A DNA stretch of 21,517 nt. Source: Didymodactylos carnosus. Lineage: Eukaryota; Rotifera; Eurotatoria; Philodinida; Philodinidae. The position numbers were made by a program, and so were the translations under genes. The stretch is taken from assembly GCA_905250885.1 (NCBI GenBank), contig CAJNOQ010003074.1, positions 1-21,517 of the forward strand, given 5' to 3'. Each line of letters starts with the position of its first letter. Position 1 is the stretch's first letter. Of the stretch, positions 1 to 10,660 are shown piece by piece. The notes under the pieces were generated by a model. That model was given only the letters and a program-made list of their open reading frames with translations. It was not told where the DNA came from and ran no database searches.

Positions 1-430
1 TCGGAATAATTTTTTCATGGGGGGACAGGGATCTTGACACACCTTTAGTAGGACTATCGATTGCAAATAGTCAAATCCTCCCAGCTTTAAGTCGTGTATA
101 AAGTGGGCGGACCTGTGCGGAAGTACCCAGATTCAAGTAAGTGTGTCGCATGACTAGCGAGATGGCGTTACTGTTCAGTTGAATTTTTTCTTCTCTAAAT
201 AATACTATGAGCAGGATGTTTTAGGATAAATATAACTACATGAATTAATTTGTTCTCTTCAAATCACCAAAAGACTCGCAAGACGAGGAACTCTTGAAGT
301 GATTGGTGAAACTTCGCGGCTTTGTTTCTTGAAAGGAGCAAAAAAATATGACTGTCAACAGCTGATAGTTTGTGTCATAAGAACATGTTATACGTTTCTC
401 TTCAATCCATTGAGCCACAAATTAAGCAAA
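1..430 (+). other. Upstream region of the kinesin-5 gene
   Basis: I see no convincing coding sequence here. A TATAAAG at 97-103 directly followed by a GC box GGGCGG at 105-110 could form a core promoter, about 325 nt before the start codon. A donor-like GTAAGT at 137-142 could end a 5' untranslated exon. A pyrimidine-rich stretch ending in AG at 414 lies 16 nt before the ATG and could be a 5'UTR or spliced-leader acceptor. All of these are motif matches only. Confidence 0.35.
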
Positions 431-3400
431 ATGAATGAAGCAAAACAATCAGTTGAAAAACACGTTCAAGTTATTGCAAGACCAAGGTATTTATTGAAAA
501 ACGTTAATTCTTCCCTAACATCAAGTTCCCATATTTTCTTGTTTAGACCACTCAACGAAAATGAAAAATCTCAGAACTTACAGAGCTGTTTTAGCGTCTA
601 TGAAAGTCGTCGAGAAATCGTCGTCAACTGTAAAACAACTTCTACACGATTTTTTTCATTTGATCAAGTAATTCATATTTGTGATTCGAAATCAAAAATG
701 CATTATGCTGCTTTCTATAGGTCTTTAGTCCTACTACAAAACAACAGGATTTGTACAAATCTGTCGTTTCACCAATTATCGATGAAGTCCTTAAAGGCTA
801 CAGTTGTACAATATTTGCGTATGTTCGGTTTTGGAATTATGCTATTCTATCATTTTTTTCCCTTGTTATTTTAGATATGGACAAACGGGTAGTGGTAAAA
901 CTCACACAATGCTTGGGAAATTTAACCTTGACAAATCGCTGAAAGATAGTGCTGTTCACATGACGCTTCTTGATGTTGATGCAGGAATAATGCCTCGAGC
1001 GATCCAGCAACTTTTTCAAGGACTTAATCGACAAGTTAGAGATACCTTGAATATCGCAGTTTTGAATAATACTTTATCTTCTTATTTTATATAGCATTGT
1101 GATTTTACCGTTAAAATTACGTATCTTGAGTTATATAATGAAGAATTACTCGACTTATTGGCGGATACAAGTGTTGAACCGGAAAAAATTAAAATATATG
1201 AAGACAAAGATCACAAAGGCGTAAGAAACTCGAGATAAATGAGTTATATTGTTAAAAACTATTCGTATTCATTCCAGACAAATATGATTGTTGGTGCTAA
1301 TGAAATAACCGTGGAAAATCCTCATGAAGCATACAAAGCATTAGTCAAAGGCTCTCTACGTCGGGCAACAGCGGAAACTTTGATGAATGCTACATCCAGG
1401 TAAACGTTAGAGAAAAAGATCGAACTGAAGTAGGGCAAAACGTGGTGCATCTTTTAGTCGCTCGCATTCTATTTTTACGATGACAGCAACAATGAAAGAA
1501 CAAAATGGGGATATCAAATTCGGAAAAATACATTTAGTATGTTTAAAGAAAGTAAAATATCCTCTAGTTATTAATTCTATATATTGAGGTGGACTTAGCT
1601 GGTAGTGAAAATATACAACGAAGTGGAGCTAGTGATAAACGAGCAAGAGAAGCAGGTACAATAAATCAAAGTTTGTTGACACTCGGTCGAGTCATTACAG
1701 CGTTAATTAACAACGAAAAACATGTGTCATATCGGTAAGTTTTGAAATTCCTTCCAAAAATAGTCATCAGCATAGTCCTTCTTTGTAGTGATAGTAAATT
1801 AACGAGAATATTACAAGATTCATTGTGTGGAAAAACAATAACATCAATCATCATCACATTATCGCCAGCAAATGAATTTGTAAGTTTATCAACTAGTTCT
1901 CAACAACGAACATTAGTATGATACTTAGAGTTTGTTTAGGAAACACTGAGTACATTAGAATATGGCCAACGAGCAAGATCAATTCGAATTCGTCCAGAGC
2001 CAAATCAGTTGTCCACAAAGGATGTTGCGAAAGTAAAGTTGAAGAAGATCATTAATTCTTATAATTCTATATTTTATTGTATTTTCTGCAAAGGAATATG
2101 CCGAAGAGATCCGTCGTTTACGCAAAGAGTTGGAAGCTAAACGTGAAGCTGATGGTATACCGTATACACAATATATGTACGTTATAAATAAATTCTAAAA
2201 AGTATAAATAAAATTTTTTGCTATATTCAGAACGGTGAAAAATCAATTGATAACACTACAAGCAGTTGTAGATAGTAAAGATGTAACAATTGATTCAATA
2301 AGTCAACAGCTTGAACAAGTCGGTATTATCTTAGCTTGAAAATAGATTAAAAATAAAACATTGATTATCTGTTGTTGTTTTTTTAAAGTACAAGATTGAA
2401 AATGAAACATTTCGACGACAACTATCGACAACTCAAACAGTAAATACGCGATATTATCTCATAACTTTTTATTTATTTATTAGCATGTTCTATTTATCAG
2501 GAATTACGTTCACAGACAGAAGAAAAAAATGAGACACAAGCTCTATTACGTTATCGTTATGATGAATTAATTTATGCAACAGATAAAGCTTTAACGGTAT
2601 GTTTATAAGACTATGAAACTGTAGTTGAAGAATTAATGCTCGTATATCTTATAATTATGAGATTAGACGTTACTTTTTGTATGCCTAATAGACTAATTTT
2701 CTTCGCTCACAAGATAGAAAAAAATTTATTGTTTCAGTGCTGGATTTAATGTTTCTTTTATCTCGTTTTAGCATCGTGATCAAGCATTGAAATGTATGCA
2801 ATTTCTTCGTGATAATCGAACAAAAGATTCAACAACTCTTGAACAATATACATCGAATTGCCGATTAATAATTGAAAATATTCAACTACAAATGACCCAA
2901 TTAAATGATTCTATCAAAGGAACGTTTACAAATTTTGTTGGATCAATTGGTAACATTGAACATAAAATGGCGGAAAAAAGTCTAAGACCACTTTTATTTC
3001 GGAATTTTCTTATGAACGAAAGAAAGTAGCTAAACGATACCCGATGACAGATTTGTGCATTTTGGAGTAACTAGACACATAATTTAAAAAATTTAATCTG
3101 AATTAAAAAAATGAACTGAAAATTTAAAAAGCCTAAAATTTTCAAATCTTTAGTTAAAAGTCATTTTTTGATCATTTAGCAACATAAAACAAACTTTTCT
3201 CATAAAAATGAGACGTTCCATAAATTTCCGGGAATACTTGATACCTCGTTTATAGGTCGCAGAAATCTGCGGAACGTCTCATTTTGATGAGAAAAGTTTG
3301 CTTTATCTTGCTATATGATCTAAAATGGCTTTTAACTAATTTTAAAAAGTTTTCAAATTTTAGACTTTTTAAATTTTTAAAAGTTCATTTTATTAATTCG

Positions 3401-5269
3401 GTTAAATTTAGATTAAAATTTTTTTATTACGTGTCTAGTTCCTCCAAAGTGCTCTCTCTCTCTCTCTCTACACGCAAATCTAGCTACTTTCGTTCAGAAG
3501 AAAATTCAGAAATAAAAGTGGTTTTAAACTTTTTTCCACCACTCTATTATTACTGTCATATATAAAGTATATCATTCATTTATTGGTTAGATAATGTGTT
3601 GAATTTATTTCTTATTGTTCGATCAAGATTAGATGATTTTAATACAAATATTCGATCAGTTTTGACATCAGCATTTACACAATTTCATTCAACACATACT
3701 GATTTGAACAATTTCTTCCTTCAGCTTCAGGTATAGGAGAAAGTCTTTGTATTTTCTAGTAATTTTTCAAACTTATTTTTGCAGAATGATATTAAAGAAG
3801 AAATTAAATCAACAATAATTAAAAATAATAATGATAGTACATCTGATAAAATGATTTGTGAACAATCATTGATGAAAGTGAACACTTATTTTCAAACAAT
3901 TGTAATAAAACAGAATTTATTATATTACAGTAGTCACCTCTTTATCATTTGATATTATTTAAGAAATCATCGTTCGAAAAACCACATCAGACTTTATGGA
4001 CTAGTTTGTACAATTATATGACAAATCGTGTGCAAACAACGCTTGCACAAATGGTAAGTATTTACACCATTTTGCTTTAACAATGTTATTAAATTATTGT
4101 TTTATTTCTTTGTATTTAGTTAGCGTATGATTTTCGAGTATGTTGATTGTAATTGATTTTAAAAGCTGCAGAAAAAAAAGTGTTTCTTCTCTTTTTTTTG
4201 GTTTAGAATATTGTAGAAACAACACGAGATTCTTCATCCAATGTACTTTCATTGGATGTAGATGCAATTAAAACAAATTGGTTGAATGAATATGAAGTGT
4301 TATTTAATGAAACGCAAGCTGATATCGAAGAAATGGTATGAGAAATTAAAAGTAGATATTATCGAATATTTTTGACTGTAAATTCTAGGTAGTAAATATC
4401 ATTAATTCAATTACAAAGCATCATCACAATTTGCAATCTTCATCAAAAACACAAAATGCAATTACTGAAGTAAGTAATTTGTTCATCATTACATGTTAGA
4501 AGAAGTCTATTTACCTTCTACTGTGCAAAATATGAGTGTTGTTATCCATTCAAACTAAGCCATATCCACTTGTGGTTAATAATTTATATAAACATTTCTC
4601 ACATTTTTAAATATGTCTCTGATCATTTTGTATTTTATTATTAGCGTATTGAATATTTATGTACAAAATATATCCAAGATAATCAAGAATTATTGTCAAA
4701 AAAATTTAATCAAATATTTGTCAATATTAAAACAGATTATGATACACCATGTGAAACATTATTTCATCTAATTGAAGAAGACATGAATAAAATAATTGAA
4801 AATTTGAACATTATGAGAAATGAAGTTGATTATTCGCAATCATCAGTGGTAGTTATTAAAGACCAATTATCAAAACAATTTCAGCGTTTTGATGTTTTAA
4901 ATCATAATGTTAAACATGAATGGAAATTAATGTCACAATCGAGTATGTACAATATATCGTGTTAGTGTTAACATTTACATTTGATTCAACTTATTTTTAG
5001 TTGAAAAATTTGAAAATGATCTCTCATTATTACCAACGTTAATGAGTGAACCGAAGAGTGATTTTGAAATATGTCAAGAAATTAAACAGCGACGATTATC
5101 AGTAACAGATGAAAATAAAGAAAATGTGATGAATATTGCACCTGTTCAATTAGCACCTCCCATTTTACAAAATCGTCACCAGAATGAAGTATGTATCTTT
5201 ATATTGAGATCAAATGAAATAAAGTCATTCTACATTTTATATTATCTATTTTAGAATCCATTTTTTTAA
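431..5269 (+). CDS. KIF11: Kinesin-5 (Eg5/BimC family) mitotic motor, about 24 exons
   Basis: This is the plus-end-directed tetrameric motor that crosslinks and slides antiparallel spindle microtubules. My exons are 431-486, 547-667, 721-818, 875-1034, 1095-1220, 1278-1399, 1458-1536, 1589-1734, 1789-1879, 1940-2032, 2094-2176, 2231-2318, 2389-2439, 2501-2596, 2772-~2979, ~3591-3730, 3785-3877, 3934-4053, 4120-4137, 4207-4335, 4389-4469, 4645-4942, 5001-5188 and 5255-5269, giving about 899 aa. The motor domain shows the P-loop GQTGSGKT (residues 94-101), switch I SSRSH (227-231) and switch II DLAGSEN (256-262). The following [19 protein letters not shown] is the kinesin-5 neck and start of the stalk. 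The tail ends with DENKENV, a KEN box at about 872-874 as in human KIF11. Phases agree across all junctions. Uncertain points are the exon 15/16 junction, which is disturbed by a palindromic element, the end of exon 17, and the 18-nt microexon at 4120. I see no BimC-box TPxxxxY in the tail. Confidence 0.93.
2968..3540. repeat. Long palindromic (foldback/MITE-like) element in a kinesin-5 intron
   Basis: The left arm (about 2968-3218) matches the reverse complement of the right arm (about 3272-3540), with a loop of some 50 nt. The outer ends read GGCGGAAAAAAGT on the left and the complement of GGTGGAAAAAAGTTT on the right. The inner ends share GAGACGTTCC and AAACTTTTCTCAT. The arms have diverged by small changes, and the right arm carries a (CT)n run at about 3452-3470 that the left arm lacks. 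No transposase frame is present, so it would be non-autonomous. I could not define a target-site duplication. The left end overlaps the 3' end of kinesin exon 15. Confidence 0.85.
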
Positions 5270-5954
5270 TTTTTGTTATCAAAACAAAATTATGTCTTTC
5301 TTTTTTGTTCAATTTTGTGTCGATTCAATATGAATAATTCTTTTACTAGTCAATTATTTCTCTTTTTTTTCTGTTACTGGTTACAATTTGACCATGTCTT
5401 ATTTTCTTTTTGTTTGTGTATTGATTAATTAGTATATACATATATATCTATAATAGAATATAACTAATAATAATGTATGCTACACAATGCTTGTTTTTGT
5501 CGTAGTTGAATTACTGCAATACAGAACGACACCAGTACACTTTAACTGTTTAGTTTTCTTAAGCGATCAGTTTGGTTCGTGTAACGTTGAATCTGAATCC
5601 GGTAGAAAATAAGTAGAAAAACTGCAATTATAGCAGATAATTGAGAAATATACTTATTCGACTTATATGGATTTTCTAGAACAGGAAACAATCGTTTTTT
5701 TGCAATAATCATCGATTTATTCGTTCTGTTGACAGATTACCGAAGGAACTTTGCGACATCTATTCAATTTCTGTTTTTATATATGGATGTATTATAAACA
5801 TTTTTGTTGGCTTTTATCTTTAATTAAATATAAAATCATTCTGGTTTGTATTTCGAAACCAAAGTCAATCAAGTATCGGCCAGACGTATACAACGATGGT
5901 GTAGAATTTTTTTGACTGGTTACTTTTTGATAAATAAAATGACCAGGTATATCG
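5270..5954. other. Intergenic region between kinesin-5 and AHSA1
   Basis: This stretch is AT-rich, with a short (TA)n-like tract near 5432-5450. No gene, RNA or mobile element is recognisable. The short open frames around 5846-6037 on either strand resemble nothing I know. Confidence 0.5.
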
Positions 5955-5967
5955 GAAGGTTCCAGAT
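5955..5967 (+). promoter_or_regulatory. Heat-shock-element-like site upstream of AHSA1
   Basis: The sequence GAAGGTTCCAGAT has the alternating GAAnnTTCnnGAn pattern of an HSF1 binding site; the third unit is imperfect (GAT instead of GAA). It lies about 170 nt before the AHSA1 start codon. AHSA1 is a stress-inducible Hsp90 co-chaperone in other animals, so an HSE here would make sense. The match is short and could be chance. Confidence 0.4.
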
Positions 5968-6138
5968 GTTGATGCGACACTTCCGAGCTTATTTTTACAT
6001 TAATTTTCAAATAACCGTGTTAAACCTCTGCAGCTGAAAGAGTTTGCATTCCGCTGTTGCTCTCTTATACATCATAGATCGTTGAAGTTGTATTGCTTAT
6101 TGTAGAATAAGAAAGAAAAAAGAAGAGTAAAAAAAGCA

Positions 6139-8677
6139 ATGGCAAAATGGGGAGAAGGTAAACATCCAGATTTTAGCAACTTTTCTCCAAGTCCAAAGTC
6201 AACAACACGCTTGTTGCGTAAAGCTGAACATTGGAGATATTTGTTAACACTTGTTTTTAGATAATTTTTTGAATGATATTGATATTTCTAATTTTTTTAT
6301 ATTTTAGGCGATCCTAGGTGGATTGTTGAAGACCGTCCAGGTAAACTAACGAATGATGATACTTTGTTTCATATCTTTACTTTGCATTACTAGAAAAGAT
6401 CGTATGAGACTGTAATTAGCATATTTGTCCATGAAACTCAGAATTTGCTGTCAGATGTCTCTCTCTCCCTGCTGCATAACTTTGAAAGGTTAAGATTCCA
6501 TCTTGCTGGTTCTTTCGAGCGAAATGAGAAACTATTTCGACCAAATTCACAAGCAACACTTTTATTAGCAGGGCAAGGTTTCCGCGTCGGAGCAGCCAAT
6601 TGATTAACTGTCTTTAACATAAAGCGAAATTTGTGTTAATTATCCTGTCCGAAGTATTTGTATCTTTAGTCAACTGATTGAAAGAAAAGGAGACTTATTG
6701 TTTGTACCAGCAATTTTCCAGAAACTTCACCGTTTCTCTTTATGACCTGTTACTCTTGTGCACCACTTAGCTAAACCGCAGAGCTCACCCTAGAAACTGC
6801 AGGTACACTAAAGGGCAACTACTGTTTGGAAAGATTGAAAGTCGAATGAGTCAAACCATTAAATAGGGTGAATAATGCTGTTTCAATCTAAAAACGTTAA
6901 ATTAAAAAGTACTAGAAATCAGAAATATTTAACTTGTTGAAGGGTAATAATTTCAATATAAACGTGAGAGTAACAGCGCTGTTACTCTCACATTTGTACT
7001 AGAAATCAATCATAAAGAGCGAATCTTTGTAATCATTTGAAATTGTGACACTTCATTAATCTAGAAAGAATAACGAATTTGTGCAAATCACAAATTCTTG
7101 ACTTTGAAAACCTATTTGTGCTATAGAGATACTGTTTATAACTAACTCACAACAGTACATGACAATTTAATGATTCGATTCATACAAACAAGCCTGAGTG
7201 TATGCACTGAAACAGTATGTGACTATTTATTATGTCATTAGAAAAATGGCAAATTTTCTGAAAATATACTCATCTTTCAGAACTACATGTGTTCAGTTAA
7301 AGCACATATCGGAAAAGTAACGTTACATCATTCATCGGTAATTATTAGAGGGTCTATCTTTTCCTAAATCTATACGATCACCTATGACCGAGAACGACAT
7401 TGCACATATAACGTATATAATGCAAAAAGTAAGTTTTGGGAGTCAGTTAATCATTGCCTATCTATAGCATTGTTGCCGTCTTTCTCTATATTCAGTGTGA
7501 AATGCGAATATCATCTAAATATCTCTTCAAAGTTTTGTGAGTATTTGTTGATTGTTGTTTCACTCCGTTGACTTCTCAATCTTTGCATCGTTATCCAGCA
7601 TGGCCTTTACTTTTCTGTTTAATTTAGATGCTACGAACGTCAATAACTGGCATTGGTTAGTTATTTACAACATTATTTCTATTTAGAACACGACCTTACG
7701 TTTATTTTCAATTTAGGGTTGAAAAAAATGCTACACAATGGTCGAAAGACAAACTAACTGAATTACTCGTTGGTTTAACGATAGAAAATGATCAATTACG
7801 TTGTGATATAAAAGAACTGAAAAAATGTGATGGTGAAGCATCGGCTAATAACCGCAAAGCAAAATTAGTTTATTTATACGAATGGCATATTGAAGCAAAA
7901 TACGAAGGATACATTAAAGGTTCAAATAATGATAATAAAACCAAGTATCAAGGAGAATTAGAAATTCCCAATCTTTCTGATGAAAACTCAATCGATGAAG
8001 TAAACGTATCATTCTCAATTGAAAAAGAAAAAGCACAAAAATTTAAAGAATTAATGATTACACATGGCACTCCCATTATTCGACATCGTTTAGGTGAATA
8101 TGTACGTTTGTTAAAAGAAGAATTTTCACAAGGTCTAATCTTGCCAACAAAAGACAAAATAGTTTCATCATCCGTTGAAAGGAAGCCACCGCCATCGTCC
8201 ACAACAACAGCACCAAAAACTAGTTTATCCACATCGAATACGACATCATCATCATCATCAAAACCATTACAAACAAAAGATTTAGTGATCGAAGATCATT
8301 ATAAATGTTCACGTAACGAGTTATTTCAAGTATTTACGGATAGTAACATGGTTAAAGCATTTACACAAAACAGTGTTCAACAGTACGATTGCAAGCAAGG
8401 TGGATCATTTTCGTTATTTGGTGGTAATATCACAGGCAACTTTCTTGATATCATTCCGTATGATACAATCGAAATGTTGTGGAGGTTTAAACAATGGCCT
8501 GATGAACATTTTTCACATGTTCGATTAGAATTTGTCGATGAAAATGATCAAACGAAATTAATTGTGAGACAAAATGGTGTACCTGAACAATTCTATGATA
8601 ATACGATGGAAGGTTGGAGACGTTTCTATATCCAGGCAATTAAACAAACGTTTGGCTATGGAGCAAGACTGTTGTAA
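6139..8677 (+). CDS. AHSA1: Activator of Hsp90 ATPase (Aha1), 4 exons
   Basis: This is a cytosolic co-chaperone that binds Hsp90 and stimulates its ATPase. Exons are 6139-6157, 6308-6340, 7628-7655 and 7717-8677, in consistent phase, giving 346 aa against 338 in human. The N-terminus MAKWGEGDPRWIVE is nearly identical to the vertebrate protein, and the conserved NVNNWHW motif lies at residues 21-27. The Aha1_N domain covers about 28-165 and includes the conserved IPNLSDENS. A Ser/Thr-rich linker (about 174-214) joins it to the C-terminal AHSA1 (Bet v 1-like) domain at about 215-346, which ends with IKQTFGYGARLL. The ATG at 6139 is fixed by this N-terminus. An acceptor-like TTGTAG ends at 6105, so the 5'UTR may be spliced. 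Intron 2 (6341-7627) is far longer than its neighbours. No defect is visible. Confidence 0.97.
6909..7008. repeat. Perfect 28-nt palindrome flanked by 13-nt direct repeats, in AHSA1 intron 2
   Basis: The half-site GTGAGAGTAACAGC at 6964-6977 is followed directly by its exact reverse complement (6978-6991). The 13-mer GTACTAGAAATCA occurs at 6909-6921 and again at 6996-7008, on either side of the palindrome. This could be a tiny foldback insertion or a dimeric binding site. The rest of the intron (6341-6908 and 7009-7627) shows no recognisable gene. Confidence 0.75.
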
Positions 8678-8835
8678 ACATATACTTATTTTCTAGTATA
8701 ATTATCATCATCATCACATGTTCTCGTCGTTGCCCATTGTCTGTTTTTTATTTCTTTGCAGTCTCTTCGTTGTGTTGTTTTCTTTTTCTTTTTATGGTGT
8801 AAAAAAAATTAACTGTTTTTATACCTGAACTCGCA

Positions 8836-8841
8836 AATAAA
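8836..8841 (+). terminator. Candidate polyadenylation signal of AHSA1
   Basis: AATAAA lies about 160 nt after the AHSA1 stop codon and well before the calaxin start. A second AATAAA occurs near 8884. From here to 9150 the sequence is AT-rich with no recognisable gene. Confidence 0.5.
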
Positions 8842-9162
8842 AAATACTCAACAGCTCACTTGGAAGGGACTGAATTCTGGATTAAATAAACAGAAGGTCA
8901 GAATGTTTTAAATCTTCAGTATTTTTCTGTTTGAACGTCTCGCTCATTGGACAACTTCGACTAGAAGAGAACGTAAAGCTGAGGCCTTTAGATAACATTT
9001 TCATTTAGAACGAAAGTATTTATCATCAAGATGTATTTGAGAATAATAAGAAGTACAGCTCCATTTTATTTTTGCAAAATAATTGCCTAGTTACGTTTTT
9101 CAATCATATTTGGTTTCTACGATTTGAGCTAAGATTTAATTTCATAATTTAGCTTGATAATC

Positions 9163-10660
9163 ATGACTAAATTAAGAAAGAATATGAGTGAATTGAATTT
9201 AACATTTCGAACAAAAACCTATCGTGATTTAGCACATAAATTACGTTTTGATGATGCTGAATCGGCACGTTTAGCTGCGTTCTATGAAGCATTATCTGAT
9301 CCAAATACTGGTTTAATTCCAAGAGAAAGATTTCGTGATTTTTTGAGCACGGTATTTAATATAAGTGATGAAATTTTAGAAGATCGTATTTTTTCTCTTC
9401 TGGATGATGATCGTGATATGTGTATTAATTTGAAAGAATGGCTAAATGCAATGGGTATATTTTTGAAAGCGACCTTTGACGAACAACTAAAATTTGTTTT
9501 TCGTGTTTACGATGTTAGTGGTTAGTCGTTTAATCATTGCCAGGAGTTTCAATTGTTTGTCTGTATCTTATAACATCTCTGTGTAGGTGATGGAAATCTT
9601 CAACGTGAAGAGATTTATTCTTTTCTAAGAAAAGATATGCCAATAATATCAGAAAAAGTACGTTTGGTTTTCTGCTTGCTTTTGATCACATCTTCAATCA
9701 GTAAGTTCTAGGAAGATCCTGAACTTGTCATACAAGAGTTTATTTCATATGTTTGGAAAAAACTTGACAGGTAGTTCTCTAATGAATAGTCGAATATTAT
9801 AAAATTTAAATTCTTTCCTATTCATAGAGATCGGGATGGATTTATCAGTTATGAAGATTATGTGAGAAAAAACTTTTTCCTGTCCAACATCAATATCGCG
9901 TATTGCTTATTTTTATAGGCTGCAACATGTTTGGCGGATAACTGTCTATTACAATGTTTTGGAGAATGTATGCGGTGCCACTATTTCCAGTTTCTCTCTA
10001 ACACGCGAACCCTCCCCCCCCTGAATCATCAATAATCCACTTTCCCTTGAAGTTTACTTAATTATAGATAAGTGAAGAATTCGTTCTCATACAATCCTTC
10101 AGAACAGCATTTCGTCAAAGATATCGAGAACTTTCGTCTCAGCAAAGTCTGTTAGTGATCGATTGCAGAACATACCAAATGATCTGTATATAAGTTTTCA
10201 TCGAGTTACAGTATTTTTATTAGAACAACTACCCCGACTACCCTTATTTTGACTGGATCAGAAACTGACATATAGCTCTATATAAAACTTGTTTCACTCA
10301 CTTGTGCACATAGGTCAGTTGATATGCTCTAGAGCACTAACAGACTTTGCTGAGACGAAAGTTGTCTATATCTTTGATTAAATGCTTTTCTGAAAGATTG
10401 TATAAGAACGAATTCAGCATCAGAAATTATCTTTAAGTATGTTTTAAACAAAAATTTACGAATACTTTGGTAGCTTCTCTTATTAGCTACATGATTCTGC
10501 CGTACGTTCTATGTTCATAATTCTAGGTTTACCAGAGACTAGTAAAAAGCATATGTTTATTCGAATGTTGAATGGAAGTACAACTCTCGGATATACTATT
10601 CCTCCACCGAAAATGAATGAAATTAAATTTAGTGAAATCTCACTTCCTCCATCACCATGA
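9163..10660 (+). CDS. CLXN: Calaxin (EFCAB1), EF-hand calcium sensor of ciliary outer-arm dynein, 6 exons
   Basis: Calaxin is a neuronal-calcium-sensor-type protein that binds outer-arm dynein in motile cilia. Exons are 9163-9520, 9587-9657, 9712-9770, 9828-9861, 9919-9967 and 10527-10660; all phases agree, giving 234 aa against about 211 in human. A degenerate first EF-hand is followed by three canonical loops: DDDRDMCINLKE (about 81-92), DVSGDGNLQREE (117-128) and DRDRDGFISYED (162-173). Between the first two loops lies LNAMGIFLKATFDEQLKFVF, matching the calaxin pattern. The last exon was placed because the junction gives CFGECLPE, matching the calaxin C-terminal FGPCLPD, and because its phase fits. 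The tail is longer and proline-rich compared with vertebrates. The ATG at 9163 is the first in frame; an acceptor-like TTTAG ends at 9152. The last intron (559 nt) contains an inverted repeat. Confidence 0.9.
10077..10415. repeat. Inverted repeat (foldback element) in the last calaxin intron
   Basis: An 81-nt arm at 10077-10157, starting GAATTCGTTCT, is repeated as its reverse complement at 10335-10415 with about seven mismatches; the loop is 177 nt. The innermost 28 nt are identical. It explains why this intron is about ten times longer than the others in the gene. No coding capacity is evident and no clear target duplication was found. Confidence 0.85.

Noticed and set aside
299-874. Open frame of 191 codons on the plus strand
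   Set aside because: It runs through kinesin exons 1-3 and their introns in frames that do not match; the spliced kinesin-5 model explains the conserved residues.
6438-6620. Minus-strand 60-codon frame in AHSA1 intron 2
   Set aside because: No recognisable similarity and no signals; the segment may be a transposon remnant but no ends were found.
10068-10193. Terminal calaxin exon starting ISEEFVLIQSF
   Set aside because: Splice phase does not fit without a weak donor, while 10527-10660 gives the conserved CFGECLPE junction in phase.
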